DNA of 64,000 nucleotides from Betaproteobacteria bacterium (GCA_947458265.1 CANGYF010000023.1:1-64000), one strand, 5' to 3'. Shown: positions 42,949 to 52,362, counted from the first letter of the stretch. Notes: a model not told the origin generated them from the letters alone. Numbers and translations: made by a program.

Positions 42949-44001
42949 CTACAACCACCTGCACATGAAATCCGCCATCGCCGGCCGCACGATATGCGAC
43001 CGGTCGTGGCAGCAGTGCCCGCTGTCTTCCCAGATCAGCGTCTCCACCGGCCCGCCCGCCTCGGCTGCCATCCGGGTGGCGTTCTCCATCGGCGTGATGG
43101 TGTCGAGGCCACCATGCACGATCAGCAGCGGACAGCGGATCTTCGCCGCCGCACCTTCCAGGTCGATGCACTCGAAGAACGTGTGCGCCTCCTCCACCGA
43201 GCGTGAGCCGCTGACGTAGACGAAGCCGTCCAGCGTCGCGCGCGGGATGCTCGCCAGGTTGCGCAGGTGGTACATCGCGCCCCAGGCCACTGCGGCGCGG
43301 ATGCGCGTGTCCATCGACGCGGCCTTCGGTGCGTAGTAGCCGCCAGTGCTGCGGCCGATGATGCCGATGCGCCCAGCGTCGATCTGCGGGCACTGCTCGA
43401 GGAAGTCGAGCACCGCGATCACGCACTGCTCGAAGTCGCGGCGCCAGGGCATGCGGAACAGCGTCTCGCCCTGGCCGGGGCCGTCGAAGGCGAGCGTCGC
43501 CAGCCCGCGCTCGACGCAGAGGTCGTTGACCACCTGGTAGTCTTCCTTGGTGGTGTCGAGGCCGCCGAGCAGGATCACGACGGGTGGCTTCGATACTCCG
43601 GCGGGCAGCCGCAGGTAGGCCGGCATCTCGATGCCGTCGAACGGGACGCTCACCGGATGCAGCGGCGGTGACAGCATCGGTGCGGCGCGCGCGAACACCG
43701 CGACCTTGCGGTCGTGCACGGTGCGCTTGAGCTGCGGATCGTCGTAGTAGAGGTTCTGCGCGTAGTGGAAGTAGAGGGCAGCGCGGGCGTACTCGCGGGC
43801 GGCGGTGCGTACATGGCCGTGGTCTTCGGCGATGCGGCCGCGCTGCTCGGCAGCGTCGCCGAACCGGGACCACGTCGCGCACCACTGCGACCAGTCGTCC
43901 ATCTCTGCCCGGATGTCGAGCAGGTCACGGTAATGCACGCCGTCGCCCAGGAAACGATGCATGCCCTGGCCGATTACTTCCTCCACCCGCGCCCGTGTCA
44001 T
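42949..44001 (-). CDS. Alpha/beta hydrolase (2,6-dihydroxypseudooxynicotine-hydrolase-like)
   Basis: 350 residues from ATG 44001, preceded by GAGGAG. An N-terminal helical cap (residues 1-120) precedes the hydrolase fold: VVILLGGLDTTKEDYQVVND, LAFDGPGQGETLFRMPWRRD, nucleophile elbow IGRSTGGYYAPKA, acid in LLIVHGGLDTITP and His in WEDSGHCCHDRS. The family cleaves C-C or ester bonds in aromatic catabolism, or acts as a peptidase. Divergent from a Bug receptor gene with 73 bases between, so a shared promoter and a shared substrate are plausible. Confidence 0.87.
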   Translation of the reverse strand: MTRARVEEVIGQGMHRFLGDGVHYRDLLDIRAEMDDWSQWCATWSRFGDAAEQRGRIAEDHGHVRTAAREYARAALYFHYAQNLYYDDPQLKRTVHDRKVAVFARAAPMLSPPLHPVSVPFDGIEMPAYLRLPAGVSKPPVVILLGGLDTTKEDYQVVNDLCVERGLATLAFDGPGQGETLFRMPWRRDFEQCVIAVLDFLEQCPQIDAGRIGIIGRSTGGYYAPKAASMDTRIRAAVAWGAMYHLRNLASIPRATLDGFVYVSGSRSVEEAHTFFECIDLEGAAAKIRCPLLIVHGGLDTITPMENATRMAAEAGGPVETLIWEDSGHCCHDRSHIVRPAMADFMCRWL

Positions 44002-44074
44002 GGGTCGCTCCTCTATCGCGATGTTGTCGTCGTTTATGATGGCGGCACTACAAGAACAGCAGGAGGAGACACCG

Positions 44075-45115
44075 ATGGAATTGATGTTGCCCCGGACATT
44101 GCCCCGGACGTTCCCCATGGCGCCTGCCGCCCTGCGCCTCGGCACCGGCCTGGCCGGCATCGCGCTGCTGTTCACGGGCGTCGCCACACCGACGGCCGCG
44201 CAGGTTGCCACGCCCGCCTGGCCGTCGAAGCCCGTGCGCATCATCATCCCGACGCCGGCCGGTGGCAACCCCGACTTCGTCGCGCGGCCGATCATGCAGA
44301 AGATGGCCGAGCAGCTGCGCCAGCCGTTCGTGATCGAGAACCGCCCGGGTGCTGCCGGCACCATCGGCGTGGACTTCGTCGTGCGTGCGCCCGCTGATGG
44401 CTACACGATGCTGTTCGGCGCGGTCGGCCATGTCGCCACGCCACCGGCGATGTACGCGAAGCTGCCCTACGACGCGATCCGCGACCTGATCCCGGTCACC
44501 AACCTGGCCGATGCACCGTTCGCGCTGTTCGTGCATCCGTCGCTGCCGGTGAAGTCGGTGAAGGAGCTGATCGCGCTGGCGCGCAAGCGTCCGGGCGAGA
44601 TCACCTATGCGAGCTTTGGCGTCGGCAGCTATCCGCACTTCGCTACCGAGGCGTTGAACGCGATGGCCGGGATGCGCATGAACCATGTGCCGTACAAGGG
44701 CAGCGCACCGGCGGCCACCGCGCTGCTATCGGGCGAGGTGATGGCCGGGCTCGACGCACCGCAGTCGACCCTGCCCCACCTGCGCAGCGGGCGGCTGCGC
44801 GCACTGGCGATGGGCTCGACGCAGCGCATCGCGATCGCACCGGAGATTCCCACTTTCGCCGAGGTCGGGCTGCCGGGCTATACCGCGAGCGCGTGGTTCG
44901 GGCTGTTCCTGCCGGCGGGCACCTCGAAGGCGATCGTCGATGCGACGCACCGCGAAGGCGTGCGTGCGCTGCAATTGCCGGAGATCCGCGAGCCGCTGCA
45001 GAAGGCCGGCTTTCAGTTGATCGGCAGCACGCCAGAGCAGTTCGCGCAGCAGGTGCGCGAAGACATCGCGCGGTTCACCAAGATCGCGCGGGAGGCGGGG
45101 ATCAAGGCGGAGTGA
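44075..45115 (+). CDS. Bug/TctC-family solute receptor
   Basis: 346 residues from ATG 44075 (AGGAGGAG upstream). A long signal region ends near AQVATPAW. Mature motifs: PSKPVRIIIPTPAGGNPDFV, NRPGAAGTIGVD, NHVPYKGSAPAAT, GSTPEQFAQQVRED. Divergent from the alpha/beta hydrolase gene. Ligand unknown. The 200 bases that follow (45116-45315) show no recognisable gene. Confidence 0.94.
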   Translation: MELMLPRTLPRTFPMAPAALRLGTGLAGIALLFTGVATPTAAQVATPAWPSKPVRIIIPTPAGGNPDFVARPIMQKMAEQLRQPFVIENRPGAAGTIGVDFVVRAPADGYTMLFGAVGHVATPPAMYAKLPYDAIRDLIPVTNLADAPFALFVHPSLPVKSVKELIALARKRPGEITYASFGVGSYPHFATEALNAMAGMRMNHVPYKGSAPAATALLSGEVMAGLDAPQSTLPHLRSGRLRALAMGSTQRIAIAPEIPTFAEVGLPGYTASAWFGLFLPAGTSKAIVDATHREGVRALQLPEIREPLQKAGFQLIGSTPEQFAQQVREDIARFTKIAREAGIKAE

Positions 45116-45315
45116 GTCGGTGCCTGACGATGCCACGAACCACATGGGCGACATCCGCTTCCGGATGGTCGCTCGATGGCACGCCCGGCCGGCCGACGTC
45201 GTGCAGGTGCGCCCGGTCAGTGCGGGAGCTGCTGGAAGAGGAGCGCTGCTTCACGCTTCGTGGCTTTCCTGAAGCAGATGATGTGGATCGCATCTTCACG
45301 CTCGGTATGGACGCA

Positions 45316-45624
45316 TCACCGCTGCACGAGCCTGACCTGCAACTCGCAGCCTACCGCTTCGGCGTATCGCTTCAGCGTTCCCAATGACGGCGCGTGCTTG
45401 CCAGCGGACTCCAGCCGCGACACTGCACTCTTGGTCGTGCCCATGCGCATGGCGACCGCTTCCTGCGTGAGCTTCGCCCGGGTGCGCGCCTTGAGCAGCT
45501 GGCTGACGATCTGATACTCGAACTCGAGCGAAGCATAGGCTTCATTGAAACCCGTGCGCTTGCTCGCCTTCGCGAGGAAAGCCTGGTGATCATGTTCGAC
45601 AGGAACGTGTTTCAGTTCAGCCAT
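45316..45624 (-). CDS. higA: XRE-family HigA-like antitoxin
   Basis: 102 residues from ATG 45624. HTH in the second half: QLLKARTRAKLTQEAVAMRM, GTTKSAVSRLESAGKHAPSL, GTLKRYAEAVGCELQVRLV. Second gene of a toxin-first operon; its start lies eight bases inside the higB 3' end. It should bind the palindrome 45951-45970 with its toxin as co-repressor. Confidence 0.92.
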   Translation of the reverse strand: MAELKHVPVEHDHQAFLAKASKRTGFNEAYASLEFEYQIVSQLLKARTRAKLTQEAVAMRMGTTKSAVSRLESAGKHAPSLGTLKRYAEAVGCELQVRLVQR

Positions 45625-45940
45625 TCCGCAACTCCTTGATCCGCCTGCGGGCGATCTTGAGGTCTGAATCCGGCGTCTGCCGCGTCTTCTTGAGGAAGGC
45701 ATGCACGACGACTATGCGCTTGCCGACCACGAAGCAATACATGGCCCGACCCGCACCGGAGCGACCGTGAGGCCGCAGTTCGAACAGACCCTGCCCCATG
45801 CTTCGTGAATACGGAAGCCTGAGATCAGGACCGTGCTCTACGAGCAACTCGACCAACCGCGCATAGTCGGCAAGCACGTCAACCGGCCATGACTCGATAT
45901 CCGCGAGGACGTTCGAGTGGTAGTACTCGACAGAAAACAT
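45617..45940 (-). CDS. higB: HigB-type (Gp49-like) RelE-family toxin
   Basis: 107 residues: VLADIESWPVDVLADYARLV, RSMGQGLFELRPHGRSGAGR, AMYCFVVGKRIVVVHAFLKK and TRQTPDSDLKIARRRIKEL, a full-length Gp49-like toxin with the FxKKT-x-TP motif. Predicted ribosome-dependent mRNA interferase. First gene of higBA, with the operator a few bases upstream. Both genes are intact. Confidence 0.93.
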   Translation of the reverse strand: MFSVEYYHSNVLADIESWPVDVLADYARLVELLVEHGPDLRLPYSRSMGQGLFELRPHGRSGAGRAMYCFVVGKRIVVVHAFLKKTRQTPDSDLKIARRRIKELRNG

Positions 45941-45950
45941 GCAGACGACA

Positions 45951-45970
45951 TGTTAGCATGTTCGCTAACA
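45951..45970. promoter_or_regulatory. higBA operator TGTTAGC-N6-GCTAACA
   Basis: Perfect inverted repeat, 7-bp arms with a 6-bp spacer, 10 bases upstream of the higB start codon. It shares the GTTAGC/GCTAAC half-site with the palindrome at 19581-19597. Confidence 0.8.
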
Positions 45971-46157
45971 TAAAGAGGGGTGGAACGACAATGCTGCGCG
46001 AACTGCCGCGTTCCTTCGCGCCCAGGTTCAGCCACCACCAGACACTTACTCCCCCTTCTTTGGTCGCTGCCACCAGCGTACGCGCGATGGCGGACCGCTA
46101 GGAACTGGCTCAGCGCACACACCATCACCACCGAAGCACTCGCACTGCCTGGCCTTC

Positions 46158-46475
46158 TCACGCCGCCTGCGCATGCAAGCGCAGGCCCAGCGCACGGGCA
46201 ACCTTCAGCACGGTTGCAAAGCTCGGGTTCCCGCCTTCGCTCAGCGCGCGATACAGGCTTTCCCGGCTCAGTCCTGTTTCCTTCGCGACCTGGCTCATCC
46301 CCTTCGCGCGAGCGATATCGCCAAGCGCCCTTGCAATGCCGGAAACGTCGTCCGCAGCCCCGTCAAGCCACGCGTCGAGGTAGGCGGCCATTTCCTCTGG
46401 CGAGCGAAGATGTTCCGCCACGTCGTAGGGCGAGGAATTCGAGTTCCGGGGCTTCTTGCGGGCAGCGACACGCAT
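46158..46475 (-). CDS. Orphan addiction-module antidote protein (HTH, HI1420-like)
   Basis: 105 residues from ATG 46475, chosen because GGAGAG lies seven bases upstream; ATG 46490 is an alternative. Pattern YDVAEHLRSPEEMAAYLDAW, LGDIARAKGMSQVAKETGLS, RESLYRALSEGGNPSFATVL, that of TIGR02684/HI1420 antidotes. The partner RelE-like toxin normally lies directly upstream; here there is none, though an inverted repeat remains at 46526-46543. Confidence 0.88.
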   Translation of the reverse strand: MRVAARKKPRNSNSSPYDVAEHLRSPEEMAAYLDAWLDGAADDVSGIARALGDIARAKGMSQVAKETGLSRESLYRALSEGGNPSFATVLKVARALGLRLHAQAA

Positions 46476-46525
46476 TCCGCTACTCTCCATGTTCAAGCGC
46501 GAGGCCTATTGCGTGAACGGTACAT

Positions 46526-46543
46526 TGTAGCCTGTGAGCTACA
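46526..46543. promoter_or_regulatory. Operator-like inverted repeat TGTAGC-N6-GCTACA
   Basis: Perfect 6-bp arms, 6-bp spacer, about 50 bases upstream of the orphan antidote gene. Same geometry as the higBA operator 580 bases away. Probably the autoregulatory site of the antidote gene. Confidence 0.65.
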
Positions 46544-46659
46544 GCACTCGCAAGAGTCGGAGAGTGGGCAGGGTGTGACAGCAGGAGCAGGTCTCATGCG
46601 CTCATCGTGCGCCGATGAAGCCATCGGCTACGACGGGAAGAACACTGCCTTGCGCCCGA

Positions 46660-48018
46660 TTACTTCCCCTTCTTCGCCCTCTGCCACCCCGCCCGATGCT
46701 CCTGCTGCTTCGGGTTCACCACCAGCCCGCCCGGCGGCACGTCCTGCCACACCGTGGTACCCGCGCCGACGGTGCTGCCCTTGCCCACCTTCACCGGCGC
46801 GACGAGCTGCACGTCCGACCCGATGTGCACGTCGTCTTCGATCACCGTGCGGTGCTTGTTCGCGCCATCGTAGTTGCAGGTGATGGTGCCGGCGCCGATG
46901 TTTACGTCGCGCCCGACCACCGAGTCGCCGACATAGGCGAGGTGGTTGGCCTTGCTGCGCGCGCCCAGGGTGCTCGCCTTCACTTCGACGAAGTTGCCGA
47001 TGTGCACTTCGTCGGCCAGCGCTGCATCCGGACGCAGCCGGGCATACGGGCCGATGCGTGCGCGGGCGCCGACGCTCGCGCCGTCGATGTGGCTGAACGC
47101 CTCGATGCGGGTACCGGCACCGATGGTTGCATTGCGGATCACGCAGTTCGGCCCGACGCTCACGCCATCGGCCAGCTTCACCGTACCTTCAAACACGCAG
47201 CCAACGTCGATCGTCACGTCGACGCCGCAGGCGAGCTGGCCCCGCACGTCCAGCCGCGACGGGTCGAGCAGCGTGACACCGGCCTCGAGCAGCCCGCGCG
47301 CGATCTCGAACTGGTGGATGCGTTCGAGCTGGGCGAGCTGGGACTTGCTGTTGACGCCGAGCGTCTCCCAGATCTCATCGGCCGACTCGGTGATTACCGG
47401 CACCTTGTCTGCCACCGCCAGGCGGATCACGTCCGGCAGGTAGTACTCACCCTGCGCGTTCTCGTTGTCGATGTCGGCCAGCCACTGGCCGAGCTTCATG
47501 CCGGGCATGCACAGGATGCCGCTGTTCACTTCGCGGATCTGGCGCTGCTTGTCGTTCGCGTCCTTCTCTTCGACCACGCCGATCACTGCATCCTTGCTGT
47601 TGCGCAGGATGCGTCCGTAGCCGGTCGGATCGGCGATCTTCACCGTCAGCAGCTTGACCTGGTTGTCGTCGGCCAGCCGCATCCGCTCGAGCGTGGACGC
47701 GCGCGTCAGCGGCACGTCGCCATACAGCACCAGCACCGGGTGGGCGCGATCGAGGTGCGGCAGCGCCTGGCGCACGGCATGGCCGGTGCCGAGCTGCTGG
47801 GCCTGGCGGGCGAACAGGAGGTCGGGCTGGTCCTTGAACGCGTCGGGCACCTGCTCGCCGCCATGGCCGTAAACCACCACGATGCGTACCGGGTCGAGCT
47901 GGCGCGCCTGTTCGATCACGTGGCCGAGCAGCGGGATGCCGCCAAGGGGATGCAGTACCTTGGGCAGCGCGGAGCGCATGCGCTTGCCTTGCCCGGCAGC
48001 GAGGATGACGACGTTCAT
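46660..48018 (-). CDS. glmU: Bifunctional GlcNAc-1-P uridyltransferase / GlcN-1-P acetyltransferase
   Basis: 452 residues, normal length. N-terminal pyrophosphorylase domain: [53 protein letters not shown]. After about 230 comes the left-handed beta helix with hexapeptide repeats ([40 protein letters not shown]) and the acetyltransferase end. It makes UDP-GlcNAc from the GlmS product. The usual GTRM of the nucleotide loop is GKRM here. Order atp - glmU - glmS is kept but with 10 kb before and 6.7 kb after. Confidence 0.98.
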   Translation of the reverse strand: MNVVILAAGQGKRMRSALPKVLHPLGGIPLLGHVIEQARQLDPVRIVVVYGHGGEQVPDAFKDQPDLLFARQAQQLGTGHAVRQALPHLDRAHPVLVLYGDVPLTRASTLERMRLADDNQVKLLTVKIADPTGYGRILRNSKDAVIGVVEEKDANDKQRQIREVNSGILCMPGMKLGQWLADIDNENAQGEYYLPDVIRLAVADKVPVITESADEIWETLGVNSKSQLAQLERIHQFEIARGLLEAGVTLLDPSRLDVRGQLACGVDVTIDVGCVFEGTVKLADGVSVGPNCVIRNATIGAGTRIEAFSHIDGASVGARARIGPYARLRPDAALADEVHIGNFVEVKASTLGARSKANHLAYVGDSVVGRDVNIGAGTITCNYDGANKHRTVIEDDVHIGSDVQLVAPVKVGKGSTVGAGTTVWQDVPPGGLVVNPKQQEHRAGWQRAKKGK

Positions 48019-48073
48019 GCTGCAGAATTTAGCATGCGGAATTCGGCGACCCTAGCGGATATTGCAGGAGAAT

Positions 48074-48406
48074 TCACCCTTGGGCGGCTTCCTCCAGCAC
48101 TTCGGACGCCCATTGATTCAGGCTCTTGCCGGCCGCCTGGGCGGCGACCAGGGCGGCGCCGTGCACTTCTGGCGGTACCCTCAACATGAGCTTGCCGGAC
48201 GCGGGCTTCTCGGGCCGGAGCCCGTTTTGCTTGCAGTCGGCAACGAACTCGTCCACGGCCGCGGCAAACGCGCTGCGCAGTTCCTTCACGGTTTCGCCAT
48301 GGAAGCTGATGATGGTGCGCAACCCGAGGACGCGTCCGACGAAGATGCCATCGCGCTCGTCGAACTCGATTCGCGCGGTGTATCCATTGTAGGTCATGGT
48401 GTTCAT
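48074..48406 (-). CDS. hicB: HicB-family antitoxin
   Basis: 110 residues. N-terminal partial RNase H-like sheet (YNGYTARIEFDERDGIFVGR, TIISFHGETVKELRSAFAAA) and a C-terminal ribbon-helix-helix (KLMLRVPPEVHGAALVAAQA, GKSLNQWASEVLEEA). It should bind HicA and the operon promoter. The ATG overlaps the stop of the hicA gene upstream (ATGA), but that toxin is internally deleted. Confidence 0.93.
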   Translation of the reverse strand: MNTMTYNGYTARIEFDERDGIFVGRVLGLRTIISFHGETVKELRSAFAAAVDEFVADCKQNGLRPEKPASGKLMLRVPPEVHGAALVAAQAAGKSLNQWASEVLEEAAQG

Positions 48407-48576
48407 GGTGCGACTCCTGCGCGCATGAGCAGCTCGCAGGCCTTTTCTACCTGATAGCGACGCGCCTCCTTGCCGGGATGAGCAAGGATCAATGCTTCGA
48501 TGCCGGCGAATGGAATCGGCGCCGCAGTCGGGCGTGAAAAGATCGCCGCGAGCGTCCTGCGATGCCGTACGTTCAT
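48403..48576 (-). pseudogene. hicA toxin with in-frame internal deletion
   Basis: 57 codons from ATG 48576: MNVRHRRTLAAIFSRPTAAP, IPFAGIEALI, then directly AHPGKEARRYQVEKACELLM and RAGVAP. The two ends match a HicA of about 85 residues, but the middle, with the GSH-type catalytic His strand, is missing without breaking the frame. The product would keep the antitoxin coupling (ATGA) but lack the RNase active site. Confidence 0.75.
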
Positions 48577-48712
48577 CTACTTATGCTAGCGTTGGGGAGA
48601 AGCAGATGCAATCACTCGACGCTATCACACCGCTTACGGTGCGCTTTCGGCGCGCTTTCGCTACGCCGCGCGCTGTTGGCAGCGTTACTGGATCCCATTC
48701 AGGAGAAAACGC

Positions 48713-49798
48713 ATGACCCCGACCCCCAGCGCCGGCCCGTTGCGCCGCGCCCTGCTCCGCACATCTGTTTTCACTGCCCTGCTCGGCGCCCTGCTGTTCC
48801 CGGTGCTCGCCACCGCCCCCGCCGCCTTGGCCCAGCCCGACTGTCCGTTCCGCGGCGAACTCGACGCGAACTACTGCGACGCGAACAAGGACCTGGTCGC
48901 CGACACGCCAACCGATCCGAAGCGGCTGCGTACGCCGAACACCATCGTCTTCACCTACACCCCGGTGGAAGATCCTGCGGTCTACGAGGGTGTATTCCGG
49001 CCATTCACCGACTATCTGGGCAAGTGCACCGGCAAGCGGGTGGTGTTCTTCCAGGTGCAGAGCAACGCGGCGCAGGTCGAGGCGATGCGCTCGGGCCGGC
49101 TGCATGTGGGCGGCTTCTCCACCGGGCCGACCGCGTTCGCGGTGAACCTGGCGGGCGCAGTGCCGTTCGCGGTGAAGGGCGATGCCAAGGGCTTCCAGAA
49201 CTACCGGCTGCTGCTGCTGGTGCGGGCCGACAGCCCGATCAAGACCATGGCCGACCTGAAGGGCAAGCGCATCGCGCACACCTCGCCGTCGTCCAACTCG
49301 GGCAACCTGGCGCCGCGCGCGCTGTTCCCGGCGCTCGGCATCACCCCGGACAAGGACTACAAGGTTCAGTTCTCCGGTGGCCACGACCGGTCGGTGCTGG
49401 GCGTGCGGTCGGGCGACTTCGACGCCGCCCCGGTCGCCTCCGACGTGTTCGAGCGGATGGCCGACCGCGGCGTGATCAAGGAGAGCGAGTTCCGGGTGAT
49501 CTGGCAGAGCAACCCGTTCCCGACCTCGTCCTTCGCGTATGCGCACGACCTGGAGCCGAAGTTCCGCGACCAGATGCTGAAGTGCTTCTACGACTTCCGC
49601 TTCCCGGAGCCGATGCAGAAGGCGTTCGACGGCGCCGACCGTTTCGTGCCGGTCACCTATGCGAAGGAATGGGCCGACGTGCGCAAGGTGGCCGAGGCCA
49701 GCGGCGAGTCGTTCGGCAGCCAGGCGTTCGATGCGCTGGCCAAGCGGGAAGAGGCGGCGCGGCAGAAGGCGGCTGCGGCCAAGGCGGCGCCGAAGTGA
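48713..49798 (+). CDS. phnD: Phosphonate/phosphite ABC transporter substrate-binding protein
   Basis: 361 residues, AGGAGAA before the ATG. Signal peptide to about 42 (TAPAALAQ). PhnD-family motifs: [60 protein letters not shown] and [20 protein letters not shown]. First gene of a phnD-phnC-phnE-phnE operon. No C-P lyase or phosphonatase gene is present, so the ligand (phosphonate, phosphite or a different organophosphorus compound) is open. Confidence 0.93.
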   Translation: MTPTPSAGPLRRALLRTSVFTALLGALLFPVLATAPAALAQPDCPFRGELDANYCDANKDLVADTPTDPKRLRTPNTIVFTYTPVEDPAVYEGVFRPFTDYLGKCTGKRVVFFQVQSNAAQVEAMRSGRLHVGGFSTGPTAFAVNLAGAVPFAVKGDAKGFQNYRLLLLVRADSPIKTMADLKGKRIAHTSPSSNSGNLAPRALFPALGITPDKDYKVQFSGGHDRSVLGVRSGDFDAAPVASDVFERMADRGVIKESEFRVIWQSNPFPTSSFAYAHDLEPKFRDQMLKCFYDFRFPEPMQKAFDGADRFVPVTYAKEWADVRKVAEASGESFGSQAFDALAKREEAARQKAAAAKAAPK

Positions 49799-49805
49799 GG
49801 CGGGG

Positions 49806-50621
49806 TTGAGCGGGGCCGGCGCGAGCGTCGGCGCCGCTGGCGGTGGTGCGCCGGTCGGCGCGCCCGCCGTCGCCCTCGAGCTGCGCGGCCTGCAGAAGTC
49901 TTATGTGCGCGGCAAGCCGGTACTGCACGCGATCGACCTGTCGATCGCCGGTACCGGGCTCACCGCGATCATCGGTCCGTCGGGCACCGGCAAGAGCACG
50001 CTGATCCGCTGCGTGAATCGGCTGGTCGAGCCGTCGGGCGGGCAGGTGCTGCTCGATGGCGAAGACCTGACCGCGCTGCGCGGCCGGTCGCTGCGGCTCG
50101 CCCGGCGTCGCATCGGCATGGTGTTCCAGGAGTACAACCTGGTCGAGCGGCTGACCGTGATCGAGAACCTGCTGTGCGGGCGCCTCGGCCATGTCAGTGC
50201 GTTTCGCGCCTGGCTGCGCCGGTTTCCGCAGGCGGATGTCGACCGTGCGTTCGAGCTGCTCGATGCGGTCGGGCTGGCAGACTTCGCGAAGGTGCGCGCC
50301 GATGCGCTGTCTGGCGGGCAGCGGCAGCGGGTCGGCATCGCGCGCGCGCTGATGCAGGAGCCGCGGCTGCTGCTGGCCGACGAGCCGACCTCGTCGCTTG
50401 ACCCGAAGACCTCGGTCGAGGTGATGGAGCTGATGCGCGGACTGTGCGCGCAGCGCGGCATCCCGGTGATCGTGAACATGCACGACGTGGAGCTCGCGCG
50501 CCGGTTCGCGTCGCGCATCATCGGCATGTCGGGCGGACGCGTGGTGTTCGACGGGCCGGCCACGGCGCTGACCGACGAGCACCTGAAGCAGATCTACGGT
50601 GGTGAGGGCTGGCTCGCGTGA
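49806..50621 (+). CDS. phnC: Phosphonate-type ABC transporter ATP-binding protein
   Basis: 271 residues from TTG 49806; GTGAGG just upstream supports it and no ATG or GTG fits before the first conserved strand. An Ala/Gly-rich 18-residue head precedes [16 protein letters not shown]. Walker [15 protein letters not shown]-loop [12 protein letters not shown], signature [16 protein letters not shown], Walker [13 protein letters not shown] and H-loop [11 protein letters not shown] are all present. Starts seven bases after phnD and overlaps phnE by four bases. Confidence 0.95.
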   Translation: MSGAGASVGAAGGGAPVGAPAVALELRGLQKSYVRGKPVLHAIDLSIAGTGLTAIIGPSGTGKSTLIRCVNRLVEPSGGQVLLDGEDLTALRGRSLRLARRRIGMVFQEYNLVERLTVIENLLCGRLGHVSAFRAWLRRFPQADVDRAFELLDAVGLADFAKVRADALSGGQRQRVGIARALMQEPRLLLADEPTSSLDPKTSVEVMELMRGLCAQRGIPVIVNMHDVELARRFASRIIGMSGGRVVFDGPATALTDEHLKQIYGGEGWLA

Positions 50622-51442
50622 GCGAGGCAGTGCACGCGCCGCGCCGCGCGTTCGAACCCGACTGGCTGGCGCGCATCGGCTGGCTGGCTGCGCTCCTCTA
50701 TGTTGTATATGCAGCCTCGCTGCTCGACTTCACCTGGGCGCGATTCGTCACCGGCCTCGAGCAGGCCGCACGCTTCCTCGACCGCATGTTCCCGCCCGAC
50801 TTCTCGCGCTGGGAGGCGGTGCTCAAGGGGATGAAGGAGAGCCTCGAGATCGCGGTGCTCGCCTCGGTCGGCGGCATCCTGCTGTCGCTGCCGATCGGCT
50901 TCCTCGCCGCGCGCAACCTGATGCCGGCCTGGGTGAACTGGCCAGCACGCGCGCTGATTGCCGCCTGCCGCACCTTCCATCCGGTGATCGTCGCGATCGT
51001 TTTCGTGAAGGCGGTCGGCTTCGGGGCACTGGCCGGCATCCTGGCGCTGGTGATCGCCTCGGTCGGCTTCATCGCCAAGCTGTTCGCCGAGGCGATCGAG
51101 GAGATCTCTTTGAAGCAGGTCGAGGCGGTGCGGGCGACCGGTGCGTCGTTCATGAACGTGGTCGTGTTCGGCGTGCTGCCGCAGGTGGCGGCACGCTTCA
51201 TCGGTTTCTCGACCTACCAGTTCGATGCCAACGTACGCAATTCGACGATGGTGGGCATCGTCGGCGCGGGGGGCATCGGCGCGCCGCTGTTCGTCGCGTT
51301 CCAGCGCTTCGACTACGACGTGGTGTGCGCGATCCTGATCGCGATCGTCGCGGTGGTGTTCCTGTGCGAGATCCTGTCGAACCAGGTCAAGCGGGTGTTC
51401 GGCGAGGCCGTGCAGGATGGACAGGCGCCGCGCCGTGGCTGA
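50618..51442 (+). CDS. phnE: Phosphonate-type ABC transporter permease 1
   Basis: 274 residues with about six membrane segments ([87 protein letters not shown]). EAA loop around [17 protein letters not shown] and [13 protein letters not shown]. Binds PhnC and forms the channel with the second permease. GTGA overlap with phnC. Confidence 0.93.
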   Translation: MSEAVHAPRRAFEPDWLARIGWLAALLYVVYAASLLDFTWARFVTGLEQAARFLDRMFPPDFSRWEAVLKGMKESLEIAVLASVGGILLSLPIGFLAARNLMPAWVNWPARALIAACRTFHPVIVAIVFVKAVGFGALAGILALVIASVGFIAKLFAEAIEEISLKQVEAVRATGASFMNVVVFGVLPQVAARFIGFSTYQFDANVRNSTMVGIVGAGGIGAPLFVAFQRFDYDVVCAILIAIVAVVFLCEILSNQVKRVFGEAVQDGQAPRRG

Positions 51443-52253
51443 GCCGCTGACGCCCGGCTCTGCCGTGCGTCGCGAGTGGCAGCGCTTCACGCCCGGGCAG
51501 CGGCTGGCGCGGTTCGCGGTCTATTTCAGCGTGGTTGCAGCCTTCGTGCTGTCGCTCGGTACGGTCGAGGTGATCCCCGAATTCCTCTGGGATGCGCCGG
51601 CGCAGGTGCAGGACCTGCTGCTGCGCATGTGGCCGCCAGACTACGCACACTATCCATCGTCGGTGCACGACGCGATGGTCGAGACGCTGCATATCGCGAC
51701 GCTCGGCACGGTGATCTCGGTGCTGCTCGCGGTGCCGCTGGGTCTGCTCGCCGCGAACAACGTGATGCCCTCGCGCACGGTGAACACCCTGATCAAGCTC
51801 GCCCTGGTCACCAGCCGCTCGGTGAACTCGCTGGTCTGGGCGCTGCTGTTCATCGCGGTGTTCGGGCCGGGTGCGCTGGCCGGCACACTGGCGATCGCGT
51901 TCCGCTCGATCGGCTTCGTCGGCAAGCTGCTCGGTGAGGCGCTCGAGGAGGCGCAGCCAGGGCCGATCGAGGCGCTGAAGGCCAGCGGTGCGTCCTGGCC
52001 GAGCCTGCTGGTGTTCGGTTACTGGCCGCAGGTGAAGCCGGCGTTCTGGGCGCTGGTGCTGCTGCGCTGGGACATCAACGTGCGCGAGTCGGCGGTGCTC
52101 GGGCTGGTCGGCGCCGGGGGCATCGGCGTGGCGCTGAACACCGCGATGAACCTGTTCCAGTGGGACCGCGTCGCGGTGGTGCTGCTGGCGATCTTCGTGG
52201 TGGTGATCGTCGCGGAGGTGGTGGTGACCTGGGTGAGGGGGCGGATCCTGTAG
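51417..52253 (+). CDS. phnE: Phosphonate-type ABC transporter permease 2
   Basis: 278 residues; ATG 51417 lies 26 bases inside the previous gene, GTG 51435 is an alternative. Membrane segments FAVYFSVVAAFVLSLGTVEV, TVISVLLAVPLGLLAANNV, SLVWALLFIAVFGPGALAGT; EAA loop LEEAQPGPIEALKASGASW; GLVGAGGIGVALN. Distinct in sequence from permease 1, so the pair probably forms a heterodimer. Last gene of the operon; it converges with the threonine aldolase gene. Confidence 0.93.
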   Translation: MDRRRAVAEPLTPGSAVRREWQRFTPGQRLARFAVYFSVVAAFVLSLGTVEVIPEFLWDAPAQVQDLLLRMWPPDYAHYPSSVHDAMVETLHIATLGTVISVLLAVPLGLLAANNVMPSRTVNTLIKLALVTSRSVNSLVWALLFIAVFGPGALAGTLAIAFRSIGFVGKLLGEALEEAQPGPIEALKASGASWPSLLVFGYWPQVKPAFWALVLLRWDINVRESAVLGLVGAGGIGVALNTAMNLFQWDRVAVVLLAIFVVVIVAEVVVTWVRGRIL

Positions 52254-52362
52254 GCGGCGTTTCCGGGTCCAGCACGTGCTCGCCGGCTGGACGCGTCGGG
52301 GGACGCTGAGCCTCGAACAAGTGCTGGCAGTAGCGGCCGGATCCTGCGGTTTTTGCTGCACC

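Noticed and set aside
42254-43885. 543-codon minus-strand frame over the alpha/beta hydrolase gene
   Set aside because: Out of frame with the hydrolase motifs and Arg/His-rich; a shadow frame.
45119-45315. Plus-strand fragment reading VRELLEEERCFTLRGF after the Bug receptor
   Set aside because: Reads smoothly but matches no family I know and has no good start; could be a relic but is not supportable.
46615-48189. 524-codon plus-strand frame opposite glmU, and similar long frames opposite atpA, atpD and the hydrolase
   Set aside because: Antisense shadows rich in His, Arg, Gln and Asp; the opposite strand holds clear housekeeping genes.
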